Of a stretch of 57,358 bases of DNA, positions 32,323-40,050 are shown one piece after another (the first letter of the stretch is position 1; every line of letters begins with the position of its first letter). A model generated the notes under the pieces. That model saw only the letters and a list, made by a program, of their open reading frames with translations, was not told the origin of the DNA and did not search any database. A program made the position numbers and the translations under genes. Source of the DNA: Porticoccaceae bacterium (GTDB lineage: Bacteria > Pseudomonadota > Gammaproteobacteria > Pseudomonadales > Porticoccaceae); NCBI GenBank assembly GCA_029250825.1, contig JAQXEN010000076.1:1-57358 (forward strand), written 5' to 3'.

Positions 32323-33264
32323 ATGTCAACAGAAAGCAGTTATTACGTACCCGAGCAGAGTAAGCTTCCGATTGTTGCTGCAACAGGCATGGGACTGATG
32401 GCTTACGGTGCCGCCTCTTGGGTTATCGGCGACGGTAACATTGTATTCACCGCAGGCTTAGTCGTGATGGCGCTGGTGATGTTCAAGTGGTGGAGCACAG
32501 TCATTGATGAAAATATGCGCGGCATGGCTAATGATCAGCTCAAGCACTCTTACGTGCTGGGTATGCTGTGGTTTATTTTCTCCGAGGTAATGTTCTTTGC
32601 GGCTTTCTTTGGCGCCCTCTTCTACCTCAGAGTTATCGTCAACTCCTGGTTGGGTGGCGACGCCGCCATCGGCATCTTTGACGATACCCCAACTGATGCT
32701 GCTGTAGCCAACAACGAGCTGTTGTGGCCCGGCTATGAAGCTGAGTGGCCACCTCTGGTGACTCCTGATGAAGCTGCCAATGGTGCCAATGCTACCTTTA
32801 TTGGTCCCGACGAAGCCATGAGCTTCCCCGGTTGGGCCAAGCTGCTTAGCTGGTTGCCACTCTGGAATACAGTTATTCTGGTTACCTCTAGTGTTACTGT
32901 GCACATTGCTCACACTGGCTTAAAGAACAACAATCGCAAGCAATTTGTTCGCTGGTTGGGACTGACTGTGCTGTTGGGTCTGATCTTCTTGGTGCTTCAA
33001 GCAGAAGAGTATATCCACGCTTACCAGCACATGGGTCTGACACTGGATTCTGGTATCTACGGTACTACCTTTTTTATGCTGACCGGTTTCCATGGCGCTC
33101 ACGTAACTCTGGGTACCGTTATGCTAATGGTCTCTTGGTTTAGGTCCCTCAAGGGTCATTTTAACCACGAAGATCAGTTTGGCTTTGAAGCTGCCTCTTG
33201 GTACTGGCACTTTGTTGACGTAGTCTGGATTCTGCTGTTCTTTGTAGTCTATGTATTCGACTAG
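32323..33264 (+). CDS. coxC: Cytochrome c oxidase subunit III
   Basis: Subunit III stabilises the oxidase core. The 313-residue product has seven membrane helices and the family motifs WFIFSEVMFFAAFFGALFY, EEYIHAYQHMGLTLDSGIYG, TGFHGAHVTLG and WYWHFVDVVWILLFFVVY. A long loop of about 60 residues (around residues 110-170) between early helices makes it longer than the 260-residue minimum, as in pseudomonads. A terminator follows. Confidence 0.97.
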   Translation: MSTESSYYVPEQSKLPIVAATGMGLMAYGAASWVIGDGNIVFTAGLVVMALVMFKWWSTVIDENMRGMANDQLKHSYVLGMLWFIFSEVMFFAAFFGALFYLRVIVNSWLGGDAAIGIFDDTPTDAAVANNELLWPGYEAEWPPLVTPDEAANGANATFIGPDEAMSFPGWAKLLSWLPLWNTVILVTSSVTVHIAHTGLKNNNRKQFVRWLGLTVLLGLIFLVLQAEEYIHAYQHMGLTLDSGIYGTTFFMLTGFHGAHVTLGTVMLMVSWFRSLKGHFNHEDQFGFEAASWYWHFVDVVWILLFFVVYVFD

Positions 33265-33285
33265 ATAGCATTTGTTGAGATATAA

Positions 33286-33318
33286 AAAAACGGCTGGGCA
33301 ATTTGCCTGGCCGTTTTT
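33286..33318 (+). terminator. Intrinsic terminator after coxC
   Basis: A 15-pair stem (two G-U pairs) with arms 33286-33300 and 33304-33318 and a 3-base loop ends in a T-run; an A-run on the 5' side lets it also serve the convergent small gene at 33367. It closes the coxB-coxC transcript 21 bases after the coxC stop. Confidence 0.88.
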
Positions 33319-33366
33319 GTTTGTCGGCTAGCTTTTAGCCATCAGGGTTTTAAGATCAATTAGCCC

Positions 33367-33651
33367 CTAAGGTTTTGGAGCAGCAGGTGCGGCGGGAGCA
33401 GGAGCAGCAGAGGGCGCGACATTTTCTGGGTGCAATTGTTTGTCCCATGGAGCCTGACTTTTGATCTGTCCTGTATAGGCACCGTATATAATGGTGCCAA
33501 TTAACATCACCGCCAGACTGACACGCAGCCCCAGGGCATAGAGCAGACGTTTCTTGTTGTCGCCGCCAAGATCCTTGACCAAAAAGTTTAGGCCGCCAAA
33601 CAGGCTGGCGATCAGGGCGATAAGCAGAATAAGCATTAGAGTCTTGAGCAT
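33367..33651 (-). CDS. Twin-transmembrane small protein (DUF2909-like)
   Basis: The 94-residue product has two membrane helices (about 3-25 and 42-62) and a C-terminal Ala/Pro-rich tail (repeats of AP and AAP). A DUF2909 protein of this form sits between coxC and SURF1 in many gammaproteobacteria, hinting at a role in oxidase assembly, but none is proven. It is on the strand opposite to the cox genes; the start is 46 bases from the SURF1 start, so the two share a divergent promoter region. Confidence 0.8.
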   Translation of the reverse strand: MLKTLMLILLIALIASLFGGLNFLVKDLGGDNKKRLLYALGLRVSLAVMLIGTIIYGAYTGQIKSQAPWDKQLHPENVAPSAAPAPAAPAAPKP

Positions 33652-33697
33652 AGTGTTCTCGGATTTAAAGATAATAGAAAGTGGAATTTAAACATAA

Positions 33698-34513
33698 ATG
33701 AACAGCGATCCACATCTTAACGGGGAAAAGTTTTCTTGGCAGCCCAATGCCAAGTCGCTGCTGTTCGCCCTATTGATGACGCCGCTGTTAATCAGTCTGG
33801 GCTACTGGCAATTAGATCGCGCCCAAGACAAGCGCGAAATATTAAGCGAGTTTCAGGCCAATCAAGAGGCTCAGCCGGTGGGCTTTGAGCAGTTAGATGT
33901 GAGTGTAAATCTGCAGTACAGACAGGTTCAATTTGTCGGTGAACTAGATGCATCGCGGCGTGTTTTGCTGGATAATCGCGTCCGCAACACTAGGCCCGGT
34001 TATGAGGTTTTTGAACTGCTCACGATAGCCGGCAGCGAATTAAAGGTATTGGTTAACCGAGGTTGGGTGCAAGCATCCCTCGACCGCAATCAGTTTCCGG
34101 AAATAGACCCTGTGTCTAATGAAGTTGCTGGTCTAGTATCTTCTCAGACGCTCGGGCAAGTGCAGTTGAGAGGGTCTCTCTACCGAGTGCTGAAAGGTGG
34201 TCTGCAGTTAGACGACGGTATTCGCGCCGTGGAGAATTGGCCAGCGCGCATTGGATGGATATCCACCGAGCGTGCCACTGAACTGTTTGCCGATCAGGTC
34301 TTCGCCTACCAATTGCGATTGAACAGCGACTCCCCTGGAGCACTGACTACCGGTTGGCCAATTGTCTCGGTGAAGCCGGAAAAACATACAGCTTATGCGG
34401 TACAGTGGTTTGTTATGTCGTTGGTGCTGTTGTTACTAACGCTTAATGCCAACTCAAACCTGAGCCTATGGCTGAAATTTAAAATGTCAAAAACAGAGAG
34501 TGAAGCTTTATGA
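33698..34513 (+). CDS. SURF1-family oxidase assembly protein
   Basis: SURF1 helps insert haem a into subunit I. The 271-residue product has an N-terminal membrane helix (about 24-41) ending in the hallmark GYWQLDRAQDKREIL, a central periplasmic domain with LDNRVRNTRPGYEV and LVNRGWV, and a second helix near residue 240 (HTAYAVQWFVMSLVLLLLTL). The next gene overlaps its stop by 4 bases (ATGA), so both are translated together. Confidence 0.93.
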   Translation: MNSDPHLNGEKFSWQPNAKSLLFALLMTPLLISLGYWQLDRAQDKREILSEFQANQEAQPVGFEQLDVSVNLQYRQVQFVGELDASRRVLLDNRVRNTRPGYEVFELLTIAGSELKVLVNRGWVQASLDRNQFPEIDPVSNEVAGLVSSQTLGQVQLRGSLYRVLKGGLQLDDGIRAVENWPARIGWISTERATELFADQVFAYQLRLNSDSPGALTTGWPIVSVKPEKHTAYAVQWFVMSLVLLLLTLNANSNLSLWLKFKMSKTESEAL

Positions 34514-35127
34514 GTGACGCGCAGACAAATCAAGGCCCCCGCAATCGCGGCATGATGATTCAGATCTGGATTATGTTGATTATGGTTGGCGGTGTAATGG
34601 TCGCTGGCACATTGATGCAGCCAAAGTCAGAGGAACAGCGCCAGCAGTTGATGGCCATGCTCGGCACCACCAATCAGGGTCATCTGGTGAAGCCCGCTGT
34701 CGATGCTCGCAGCATTTTCCCAACCAACCCGGATAAAGCGGAAAAGTGGAAAATTGTTGTTGCCGGCGGTGAAAGCTGTGACGCTGGCTGTAACCAAGTA
34801 ATCTTGGATACCCGTTCGGTACATATCCTTATGGGCAAGCTAGTGCGCCGCGCCGAGCGGGTTTACCTCGCCGATGGCGAGCAATTACAGCAGCAGGAAT
34901 TTGATGATCTGAGTCTTGCACACCCCCATTTAACCATTCGAACTGAAGGCCTAGGCGAGTTTAAGCAGATGCTGAAAAACACCTCAGCAGACTGGGATAT
35001 GGCCGACACCCGATACTTTGTAGTAACGCCAGACGCAGAAGTTATTCTTTACTTTATCCAAGACGACGATGTTATGGGCCTGCTAGAAGATATGAAGCAT
35101 CTTTTAAAATATTCACCAGACCGTTAA
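34510..35127 (+). CDS. Membrane-anchored thioredoxin-like protein of the cox cluster
   Basis: The 205-residue product has one N-terminal membrane helix (about 16-37) and a periplasmic domain that appears SCO/thioredoxin-like: a strand KIVVAGGE, then S-C-D-A-G-C (a CxxxC pair, as in SCO copper sites), and a later TRYFVVTPDAEVILYFI strand pair. A similar unnamed gene follows SURF1 in Pseudomonas cox clusters. A copper or thiol role in oxidase assembly is inference; the His of true SCO proteins is not evident. Confidence 0.75.
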   Translation: MSDAQTNQGPRNRGMMIQIWIMLIMVGGVMVAGTLMQPKSEEQRQQLMAMLGTTNQGHLVKPAVDARSIFPTNPDKAEKWKIVVAGGESCDAGCNQVILDTRSVHILMGKLVRRAERVYLADGEQLQQQEFDDLSLAHPHLTIRTEGLGEFKQMLKNTSADWDMADTRYFVVTPDAEVILYFIQDDDVMGLLEDMKHLLKYSPDR

Positions 35128-35157
35128 TCAACAGTTAGAACTCTGGAGTTGTACCCT

Positions 35158-36063
35158 ATGCAACAAACTGAATTAGAAACAAACGGCGTAAGCTGGCGCG
35201 ACTACCTAGAGTTGTGCAAGCCCAACGTGGTTGCGCTGATGATTCTGACCTCCCTGATTGGCATGCTCTTAGCCACTGACGGCTGGGTATCTCTGGATGT
35301 GTTAATTCTGGGAAATCTGGGCATCGCTCTCTGTGCCGGATCCGCTGCAGCAGTCAACCATATTGTCGATCGCAAGATTGATGACACTATGGCGCGCACC
35401 CACAATCGCCCCATCGCCCGCGGCCGCATTCAGCCGAATCAGGCGATCATGTTTGCTGCACTGACCGGCTTCGCTGGCATGTTGATCCTGCTGGTGTTTA
35501 TCAACCAGATTACCGCCTGGCTGACACTGGCCTCATCTATTGGTTATGCCTTTGTGTACACCATGTACCTGAAGCGCGCGACGCCACAGAATATTGTTAT
35601 CGGCGGTCTCGCCGGTGCCGCGCCACCGCTGCTGGGCTGGACCGCAGTCACCGGGGAAGTGCACTACAACGCCCTGCTGCTGGTGCTGATTATCTTTGCC
35701 TGGACACCACCGCATTTTTGGGCCCTGGCAATCCACCGCAAAGACGATTACGCCAAAGCCGAGATTCCAATGCTGCCGGTGACCCACGGTGAGCAATACA
35801 CCAAGATCAATATAGTGCTCTACACCTTACTTTTGATCGTGATTACCGTACTGCCATTTTTGACTGGCATGTTCGGCTTGCTGTATTTGGTCAGCGCCCT
35901 GGTCTTAGGTGCGGGCTTTTTATACTGGGCACTGGTTATGCTGTTTGGGCAGGATGATGAATCGGGCATGAAGACCTTCAAATTTTCGATTACCTATTTG
36001 ATGGTGCTATTTGTGATTATGCTGCTCGACCACTACCTTATAGAGTCAACGCCGATAATTTAA
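35158..36063 (+). CDS. ctaB: Protohaem IX farnesyltransferase (haem O synthase)
   Basis: CtaB/CyoE converts haem b to haem O by adding a farnesyl group. From ATG 35158 (GGAG at 35145-35148) the product is 301 residues with about nine helices. The two Asp-rich prenyl motifs are NHIVDRKIDDTMARTHNRP and the later HRKDDYAKAEIPMLPV region. The TTG at 35149 would overlap the ribosome site and is rejected. Haem A synthase (ctaA), normally just upstream, is absent from the window. Confidence 0.96.
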   Translation: MQQTELETNGVSWRDYLELCKPNVVALMILTSLIGMLLATDGWVSLDVLILGNLGIALCAGSAAAVNHIVDRKIDDTMARTHNRPIARGRIQPNQAIMFAALTGFAGMLILLVFINQITAWLTLASSIGYAFVYTMYLKRATPQNIVIGGLAGAAPPLLGWTAVTGEVHYNALLLVLIIFAWTPPHFWALAIHRKDDYAKAEIPMLPVTHGEQYTKINIVLYTLLLIVITVLPFLTGMFGLLYLVSALVLGAGFLYWALVMLFGQDDESGMKTFKFSITYLMVLFVIMLLDHYLIESTPII

Positions 36064-36118
36064 TCGAGCACCGCCATCGGCCATTTATGGACCAACGGCG
36101 TTTTTGGAGAACAGTATC

Positions 36119-36763
36119 ATGAAGCAAAAAACCGGCATCAAACTAACCGTTGGCGTCATACTCTGCTTTATCGTTTTAGTGATCTTTGGCTTTGCTTGGA
36201 AGATGCGTCAGCCGGTGCCCATGTCCGCCGAGGATCTGCGAGTTAATGGCGCCATCGAGCTGAGTACGCCGCGGATATTTAGCGACTTCGATCTGATTGA
36301 TCACAATGGCCAGCCTTTCACCCTGGAAAACTTCAAAGGTGTTTGGAGCATAGTGTTTTTTGGTTTTACCAACTGCCCGGATATTTGCCCCACCACTCTG
36401 TCAACGCTGAATGCCATGTACGAAGATCTGGGTGACAGCGAAAAAGAAAACCTACAGATCGTGATGGTGTCTCTGGATCCCGAGCGCGACACGGTTGAGA
36501 AAATGGCCCTCTATGTGCCCTACTTCAACGAAGACTTCATTGGCGTTACAGGCAATCCCTATTCTATTTTGGGTCTCAGTACGCAGCTCACTATTGCCTA
36601 TACCAAGGTAGATCTAGGTGACGACAACTACACTGTCGATCACAGCACCCAAGTAGTGCTGATCAACCCCAAGGGTCACTACCACGGGTTCTTTAAAGCG
36701 CCCCACGGTGAAGTGGCCATGCGTCAGACCTGGCGCTCGATTAAAGACAGCTTTAACCGTTAA
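36119..36763 (+). CDS. SCO1/SenC copper chaperone
   Basis: SCO proteins load copper into the CuA site of subunit II. From ATG 36119 (GGAGA at 36106-36110) the product is 214 residues: a membrane anchor (about 10-29), a thioredoxin fold with the copper-binding pair in GFTNCPDICPTTLSTLN, and the third ligand His in YTVDHSTQVVLI. It ends the assembly block and overlaps znuB by 4 bases tail to tail. Confidence 0.94.
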   Translation: MKQKTGIKLTVGVILCFIVLVIFGFAWKMRQPVPMSAEDLRVNGAIELSTPRIFSDFDLIDHNGQPFTLENFKGVWSIVFFGFTNCPDICPTTLSTLNAMYEDLGDSEKENLQIVMVSLDPERDTVEKMALYVPYFNEDFIGVTGNPYSILGLSTQLTIAYTKVDLGDDNYTVDHSTQVVLINPKGHYHGFFKAPHGEVAMRQTWRSIKDSFNR

Positions 36764-37545
36764 CTGCGCTGTCTAACTGCCAGCGAAAGCGTAAATAGCA
36801 GGGCGCAACAGACCACCACCGAAGGGCCTGCTGGCGTGTCGCTATACCAAGACATGGCCAAGCCCATAACCACCGTCAACATGGCAATCAAGCTGGCTAA
36901 CACCGCCATTTGCTCCGGCGTACTGCTGACCCGACGGGCAGTGGCCGCGGGAATAATCAGCAGCGCCGTAATCAGCAGCACCCCGACAATTTTCATGGCA
37001 ATAGCGATCACCAGCGCGGTAATCAACATCAGCGCGGTGCGCACTGCCGAGGTCTTAACCCCCTCAACACTGGCCAGCTCCTCATGGACGGTAATATTGA
37101 TCAGCGGTTTCCACAGCCATAGCAGCAACACCACCACCGTTGCCGCCACCCCATAGATCACCCAGAGATCATTTTTTGTCACCGACAGCAGATCGCCAAA
37201 TAGCAGTGACATAAGATCTACGCGAACATCCGGCAATAAAGAAATCAACACCAGACCGGTCGCCAGCGCTGAGTGGGAGAGGATGCCGAGAAGAGTATCC
37301 AGTGACAAAATACCGCGCTGCTCCAGATACACCAGACCCAGAGCAATCAGCATGGGAATTGCCGCCACGGTAACACTGATATTAATCCCGAGCAGCACGC
37401 CGATGGAAACACCCAAGAGTGCTGAGTGGGCTAAGGTGTCGCCAAAATATGCCATGCGCCGCCACACCACAAAGCAGCCCAGTGGGCCGGCAACCAGAGC
37501 CACGCCAAGTCCCGCCAGTAGGGCATAGAGTAGAAAATCAGTCAT
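36760..37545 (-). CDS. znuB: Zinc ABC transporter permease
   Basis: ZnuB is the membrane channel of the high-affinity zinc importer. From ATG 37545 the product is 261 residues, equal to E. coli ZnuB, with about eight helices and the ABC-3 family segments FVVWRRMAYFGDTLAHSALL and KIVGVLLITALLIIPAATAR. A longer frame running into znuC gives a Ser/Arg-rich, non-homologous extension. It overlaps the znuC end by 8 bases. Confidence 0.95.
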   Translation of the reverse strand: MTDFLLYALLAGLGVALVAGPLGCFVVWRRMAYFGDTLAHSALLGVSIGVLLGINISVTVAAIPMLIALGLVYLEQRGILSLDTLLGILSHSALATGLVLISLLPDVRVDLMSLLFGDLLSVTKNDLWVIYGVAATVVVLLLWLWKPLINITVHEELASVEGVKTSAVRTALMLITALVIAIAMKIVGVLLITALLIIPAATARRVSSTPEQMAVLASLIAMLTVVMGLAMSWYSDTPAGPSVVVCCALLFTLSLAVRQRS

Positions 37546-38302
37546 GGTTACAGCCCTCCCCATGTTGGTGCTTGCCCTGCTTGTCGAGCACCTCCCCGTG
37601 AATACTGTGTTGGTGGTCGTGTTGATGGGCATAGATCGCCGTGGTTTGGCCAAAGATATCGATATAAGCCTGATCCTGGGTGACTTGCTCGGGATTGCCC
37701 TGACAGCAGATATGCTGATTGAGGCAGATGACATGATCCGTGGCAGACATCACCAAGTGCAGATCGTGGGACACCATCAATACGCCGCAGTTAAGAGACT
37801 TACTGAGATCCGCAATCATCGAGTAGAGGGCATTCTGCCCGCTGACATCAACCCCCTGGACCGGCTCATCGAGCACCAAAAAGTTTGGCGAGCGGACGAT
37901 GGCTCGGGCTAGCAGGGCGCGCTGCATTTCCCCCCCGGAGAGAGTTTGCACCGGCGCTTTTGCCAAGTGGCCAATGCCGACCTTCTCCAGCGCAGCATGG
38001 CAGGCGCTGTGAGAGGCATTTGCCAACTGTAAAAATCGGCAGGTGGAGATCGGTAGAGTCGGGTCTATATTGATCTTCTGTGGCATATAGCCGATCTGCA
38101 GCTCCGGCGAAGGTTGCACTGAGCCGCTGTCGGGCTTCAGTAAGCCAAGAATAATTCGCACTAGGGTCGACTTTCCGGCCCCATTGGGACCAATCAATGT
38201 GGTAATCTCCCCGCGCATCAGCTGCATGGAAATATTCTGCAGCACTTGGCGCGAGCCAAATGATTTACTGATCTGATCTAGCCTAATAAGCGGTATATTC
38301 AT
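37538..38302 (-). CDS. znuC: Zinc ABC transporter ATPase with His-rich tail
   Basis: ZnuC powers zinc import. The 254-residue product has Walker A GPNGAGKSTLV, the signature LSGGEMQRALLARAI, Walker B NFLVLDEPVQGVD and the switch His in VSHDLHLVM. The last 30 residues hold about ten His in AHQHDHQHSIHGE and KHQHGEGCNHD, a probable metal-buffering tail. Its ATG shares a base with the zur stop (TAATG) and its end overlaps znuB, so zur-znuC-znuB is tightly coupled. Confidence 0.95.
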   Translation of the reverse strand: MNIPLIRLDQISKSFGSRQVLQNISMQLMRGEITTLIGPNGAGKSTLVRIILGLLKPDSGSVQPSPELQIGYMPQKINIDPTLPISTCRFLQLANASHSACHAALEKVGIGHLAKAPVQTLSGGEMQRALLARAIVRSPNFLVLDEPVQGVDVSGQNALYSMIADLSKSLNCGVLMVSHDLHLVMSATDHVICLNQHICCQGNPEQVTQDQAYIDIFGQTTAIYAHQHDHQHSIHGEVLDKQGKHQHGEGCNHD

Positions 38303-38823
38303 TATCGATTCTCTGGGCTTGCTGGCCCGGTTTGAGCTGCGGATAGGCTGCAGTTAGGGCATAGCCCAAAAAGCTCCAGTGTCTGGCTCTGTAAAGTAAA
38401 ATTTGCCTTATCGCTGGCTTTTTGCAGCAGGTCATTAATACCGTTGTGGGCCACTTCGGCGGCGCTGCCACATGCGTTGCAGATCATAAATAGATTGCTG
38501 TGGTCACTGCCGGGAAAAGGGCAGCCGATATAGGCATTCAGTGATGGGATACGGTGAATCAGCCCGAGCTTGAGAAGAAACTCAATAGCCCGGTAAATAG
38601 TCGGCGGGGCGATAGATTTCCCCGACAGTGCAGCCAGCTGATCCTGCAACTGATAAGCTCCGAGAGGCCGATGGCTCTGCCAGAGCAGCTCCAGTACTGA
38701 CTTTCGTGTCGATGTCAGCCGCGCCTTGCTGGCAGCGCAGAGTTCCTCGGCGCGGCTCAGGGCAGCACTGATACAGCGGCCGTGGTCATGGGGCTGGTGA
38801 ACTAATCGAGAATTGGTCAACAT
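38302..38823 (-). CDS. zur: Zinc uptake regulator Zur (Fur family)
   Basis: Zur represses zinc import when zinc is plentiful. The 173-residue product has a winged helix (about residues 30-90, with APPTIYRAIEFLLKLGLIHR) and a dimerisation domain with structural zinc Cys pairs CNACG and CPNC, close in layout to E. coli Zur. The N-terminus has several His before the wing. It is first in the zur-znuC-znuB operon; a Zur box lies 41 bases upstream, so it is probably autoregulated. Confidence 0.93.
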   Translation of the reverse strand: MLTNSRLVHQPHDHGRCISAALSRAEELCAASKARLTSTRKSVLELLWQSHRPLGAYQLQDQLAALSGKSIAPPTIYRAIEFLLKLGLIHRIPSLNAYIGCPFPGSDHSNLFMICNACGSAAEVAHNGINDLLQKASDKANFTLQSQTLELFGLCPNCSLSAAQTGPASPENR

Positions 38824-38864
38824 GGGGCTATGTGCCTAGTTAATCAGTATTTATTCAATTAAGT

Positions 38865-38887
38865 GTAATGTTATAATATAACATATC
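38865..38887. promoter_or_regulatory. Zur box between zur and znuA
   Basis: The centre, 38868-38884, reads ATGTTATAATATAACAT, a perfect 17-base palindrome matching the gammaproteobacterial Zur consensus. It includes a TATAAT at 38872-38877 that could be the znuA -10 element, so Zur binding would block the promoter. It lies 41 bases from zur and 43 from znuA and should control both. Confidence 0.88.
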
Positions 38888-38930
38888 TATATGCTTAAAC
38901 AATTGACGGAGCTTTGGGGCATTATTGTCA

Positions 38931-39947
38931 ATGATAGATTTATTTATAGTGAAACATTATAACAGTTTTATTAAAATTGTTACCCTCTTGAGCCTGCTGG
39001 CACTTCCAGCGGCCTTGGTGGCCTCTGAGTCATTGATAGAGCCCTCAGCCAATAAAGAGCCCTTAGCCAATAAAGAGCCCTCAGCTCACAAAGAGCCCTC
39101 GGCTAATAAAGAACCCGCAGCCAGCAAACCATTAATTATCACCACCATAAAACCACTGGCCATAATTGCTCAGTCTGCAGTTGGGGATCAGGCTCGAGTG
39201 GAGTATCTGCAATCGGCGACCCAGTCCGCCCATACCCTATCGCTGCCAGTCTCATCCCTAAAGAGAATTGCCCAGGCAGATCTGGTTATCTGGATCGGTG
39301 AGACGATTGAATCCCGAGTCGCCAAACCACTGTCACTGTTACCTAAAGCCAAACGTATTACAGTCATGCAGTTGCTGGAAATTGTCCCCCAAGATGCCGG
39401 CTACCAAGGGCAGGTTAGCGCCGAGACTGAGCATCCTGATCAAATCGACCATCACCAACACAGTGGCCTAACAGCGGATCCTCATCTGTGGCTAAATCCG
39501 GCAACAGCCAATCTGATTGCCGTCGAGATACAGCGGCGCCTTAAACTGCCGGTAAAAGAAATTATCAGTGCCGCCCAAGTTGCCAGCCTAACTGTTGATT
39601 TGGCGCCCCTAAGCAGCCGCCAGTTCCTTGTTCACCACGATGCCCTAGGTCACTTCACCAGTAGCTTTGGCCTCGAGTCAGGCCTCTCCATTCGGGATGC
39701 CAGTGGCGCCAGCCAAGGTGTCAAAAGCCAATATCGGCTGCGCCAAGATGCCAGAGCTTCCGCCGCCAGCTGCGTATTTACCGAACCTCAATACGCCGAT
39801 CGGGATGCTAAAATCATCGCCGAAGAATTATCCCTGCCGGTGGCACTGATCGATATTCAGGGATTTGATCAAGCTCTCGTGGAGGACGGCTATGCCCGTT
39901 TTATGCAGGGTTTGGCTAGGCAATTTAAGAGCTGCTTTAAGGATTGA
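38931..39947 (+). CDS. znuA: Zinc-binding periplasmic protein ZnuA
   Basis: ZnuA captures periplasmic zinc for ZnuBC. From ATG 38931 the product is 338 residues with a signal peptide (about 1-31). Zinc ligands are seen in QSAHTLSLP, DPHLWLNP and LVHHDALGHF; a short His-rich loop EHPDQIDHHQHSG precedes the second ligand. Between the signal peptide and the domain there are five six-residue repeats of the type EPSANK, an unusual linker. The TTG at 38925 would add two residues. It is divergent from zur. Confidence 0.94.
   Translation: MIDLFIVKHYNSFIKIVTLLSLLALPAALVASESLIEPSANKEPLANKEPSAHKEPSANKEPAASKPLIITTIKPLAIIAQSAVGDQARVEYLQSATQSAHTLSLPVSSLKRIAQADLVIWIGETIESRVAKPLSLLPKAKRITVMQLLEIVPQDAGYQGQVSAETEHPDQIDHHQHSGLTADPHLWLNPATANLIAVEIQRRLKLPVKEIISAAQVASLTVDLAPLSSRQFLVHHDALGHFTSSFGLESGLSIRDASGASQGVKSQYRLRQDARASAASCVFTEPQYADRDAKIIAEELSLPVALIDIQGFDQALVEDGYARFMQGLARQFKSCFKD
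39039..39128 (+). repeat. Five 18-base tandem repeats in znuA
   Basis: Five in-frame 18-base units (39039, 39057, 39075, 39093, 39111) encode EPSANK, EPLANK, EPSAHK, EPSANK and EPAASK. The first two differ by one base; later units diverge, so the array is ageing. Length change by whole units would keep the frame. Confidence 0.92.
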
Positions 39948-40050
39948 CTAAGCGGTTCCACAAACCATGAATTACCAACAGGCTCAGGAAAATCCTGTAT
40001 CCTAACCGAGCAAGATTAACGCTAGCTCATTAACAACTCTCGTGGAAAAT

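Noticed and set aside
32458..32913. 151-codon open frame on the minus strand
   Set aside because: Lies within coxC; a shadow of biased codons with no recognisable features.
37546..37734. 63-residue N-terminal extension of ZnuB
   Set aside because: It runs through the znuC coding end in another frame, is Ser/Arg-rich and unlike ZnuB; ATG 37545 gives the exact family length.
39111..39128. CRISPR-like array at the znuA repeats
   Set aside because: Units are 18 bases, directly adjacent without spacers, and in frame with the protein.
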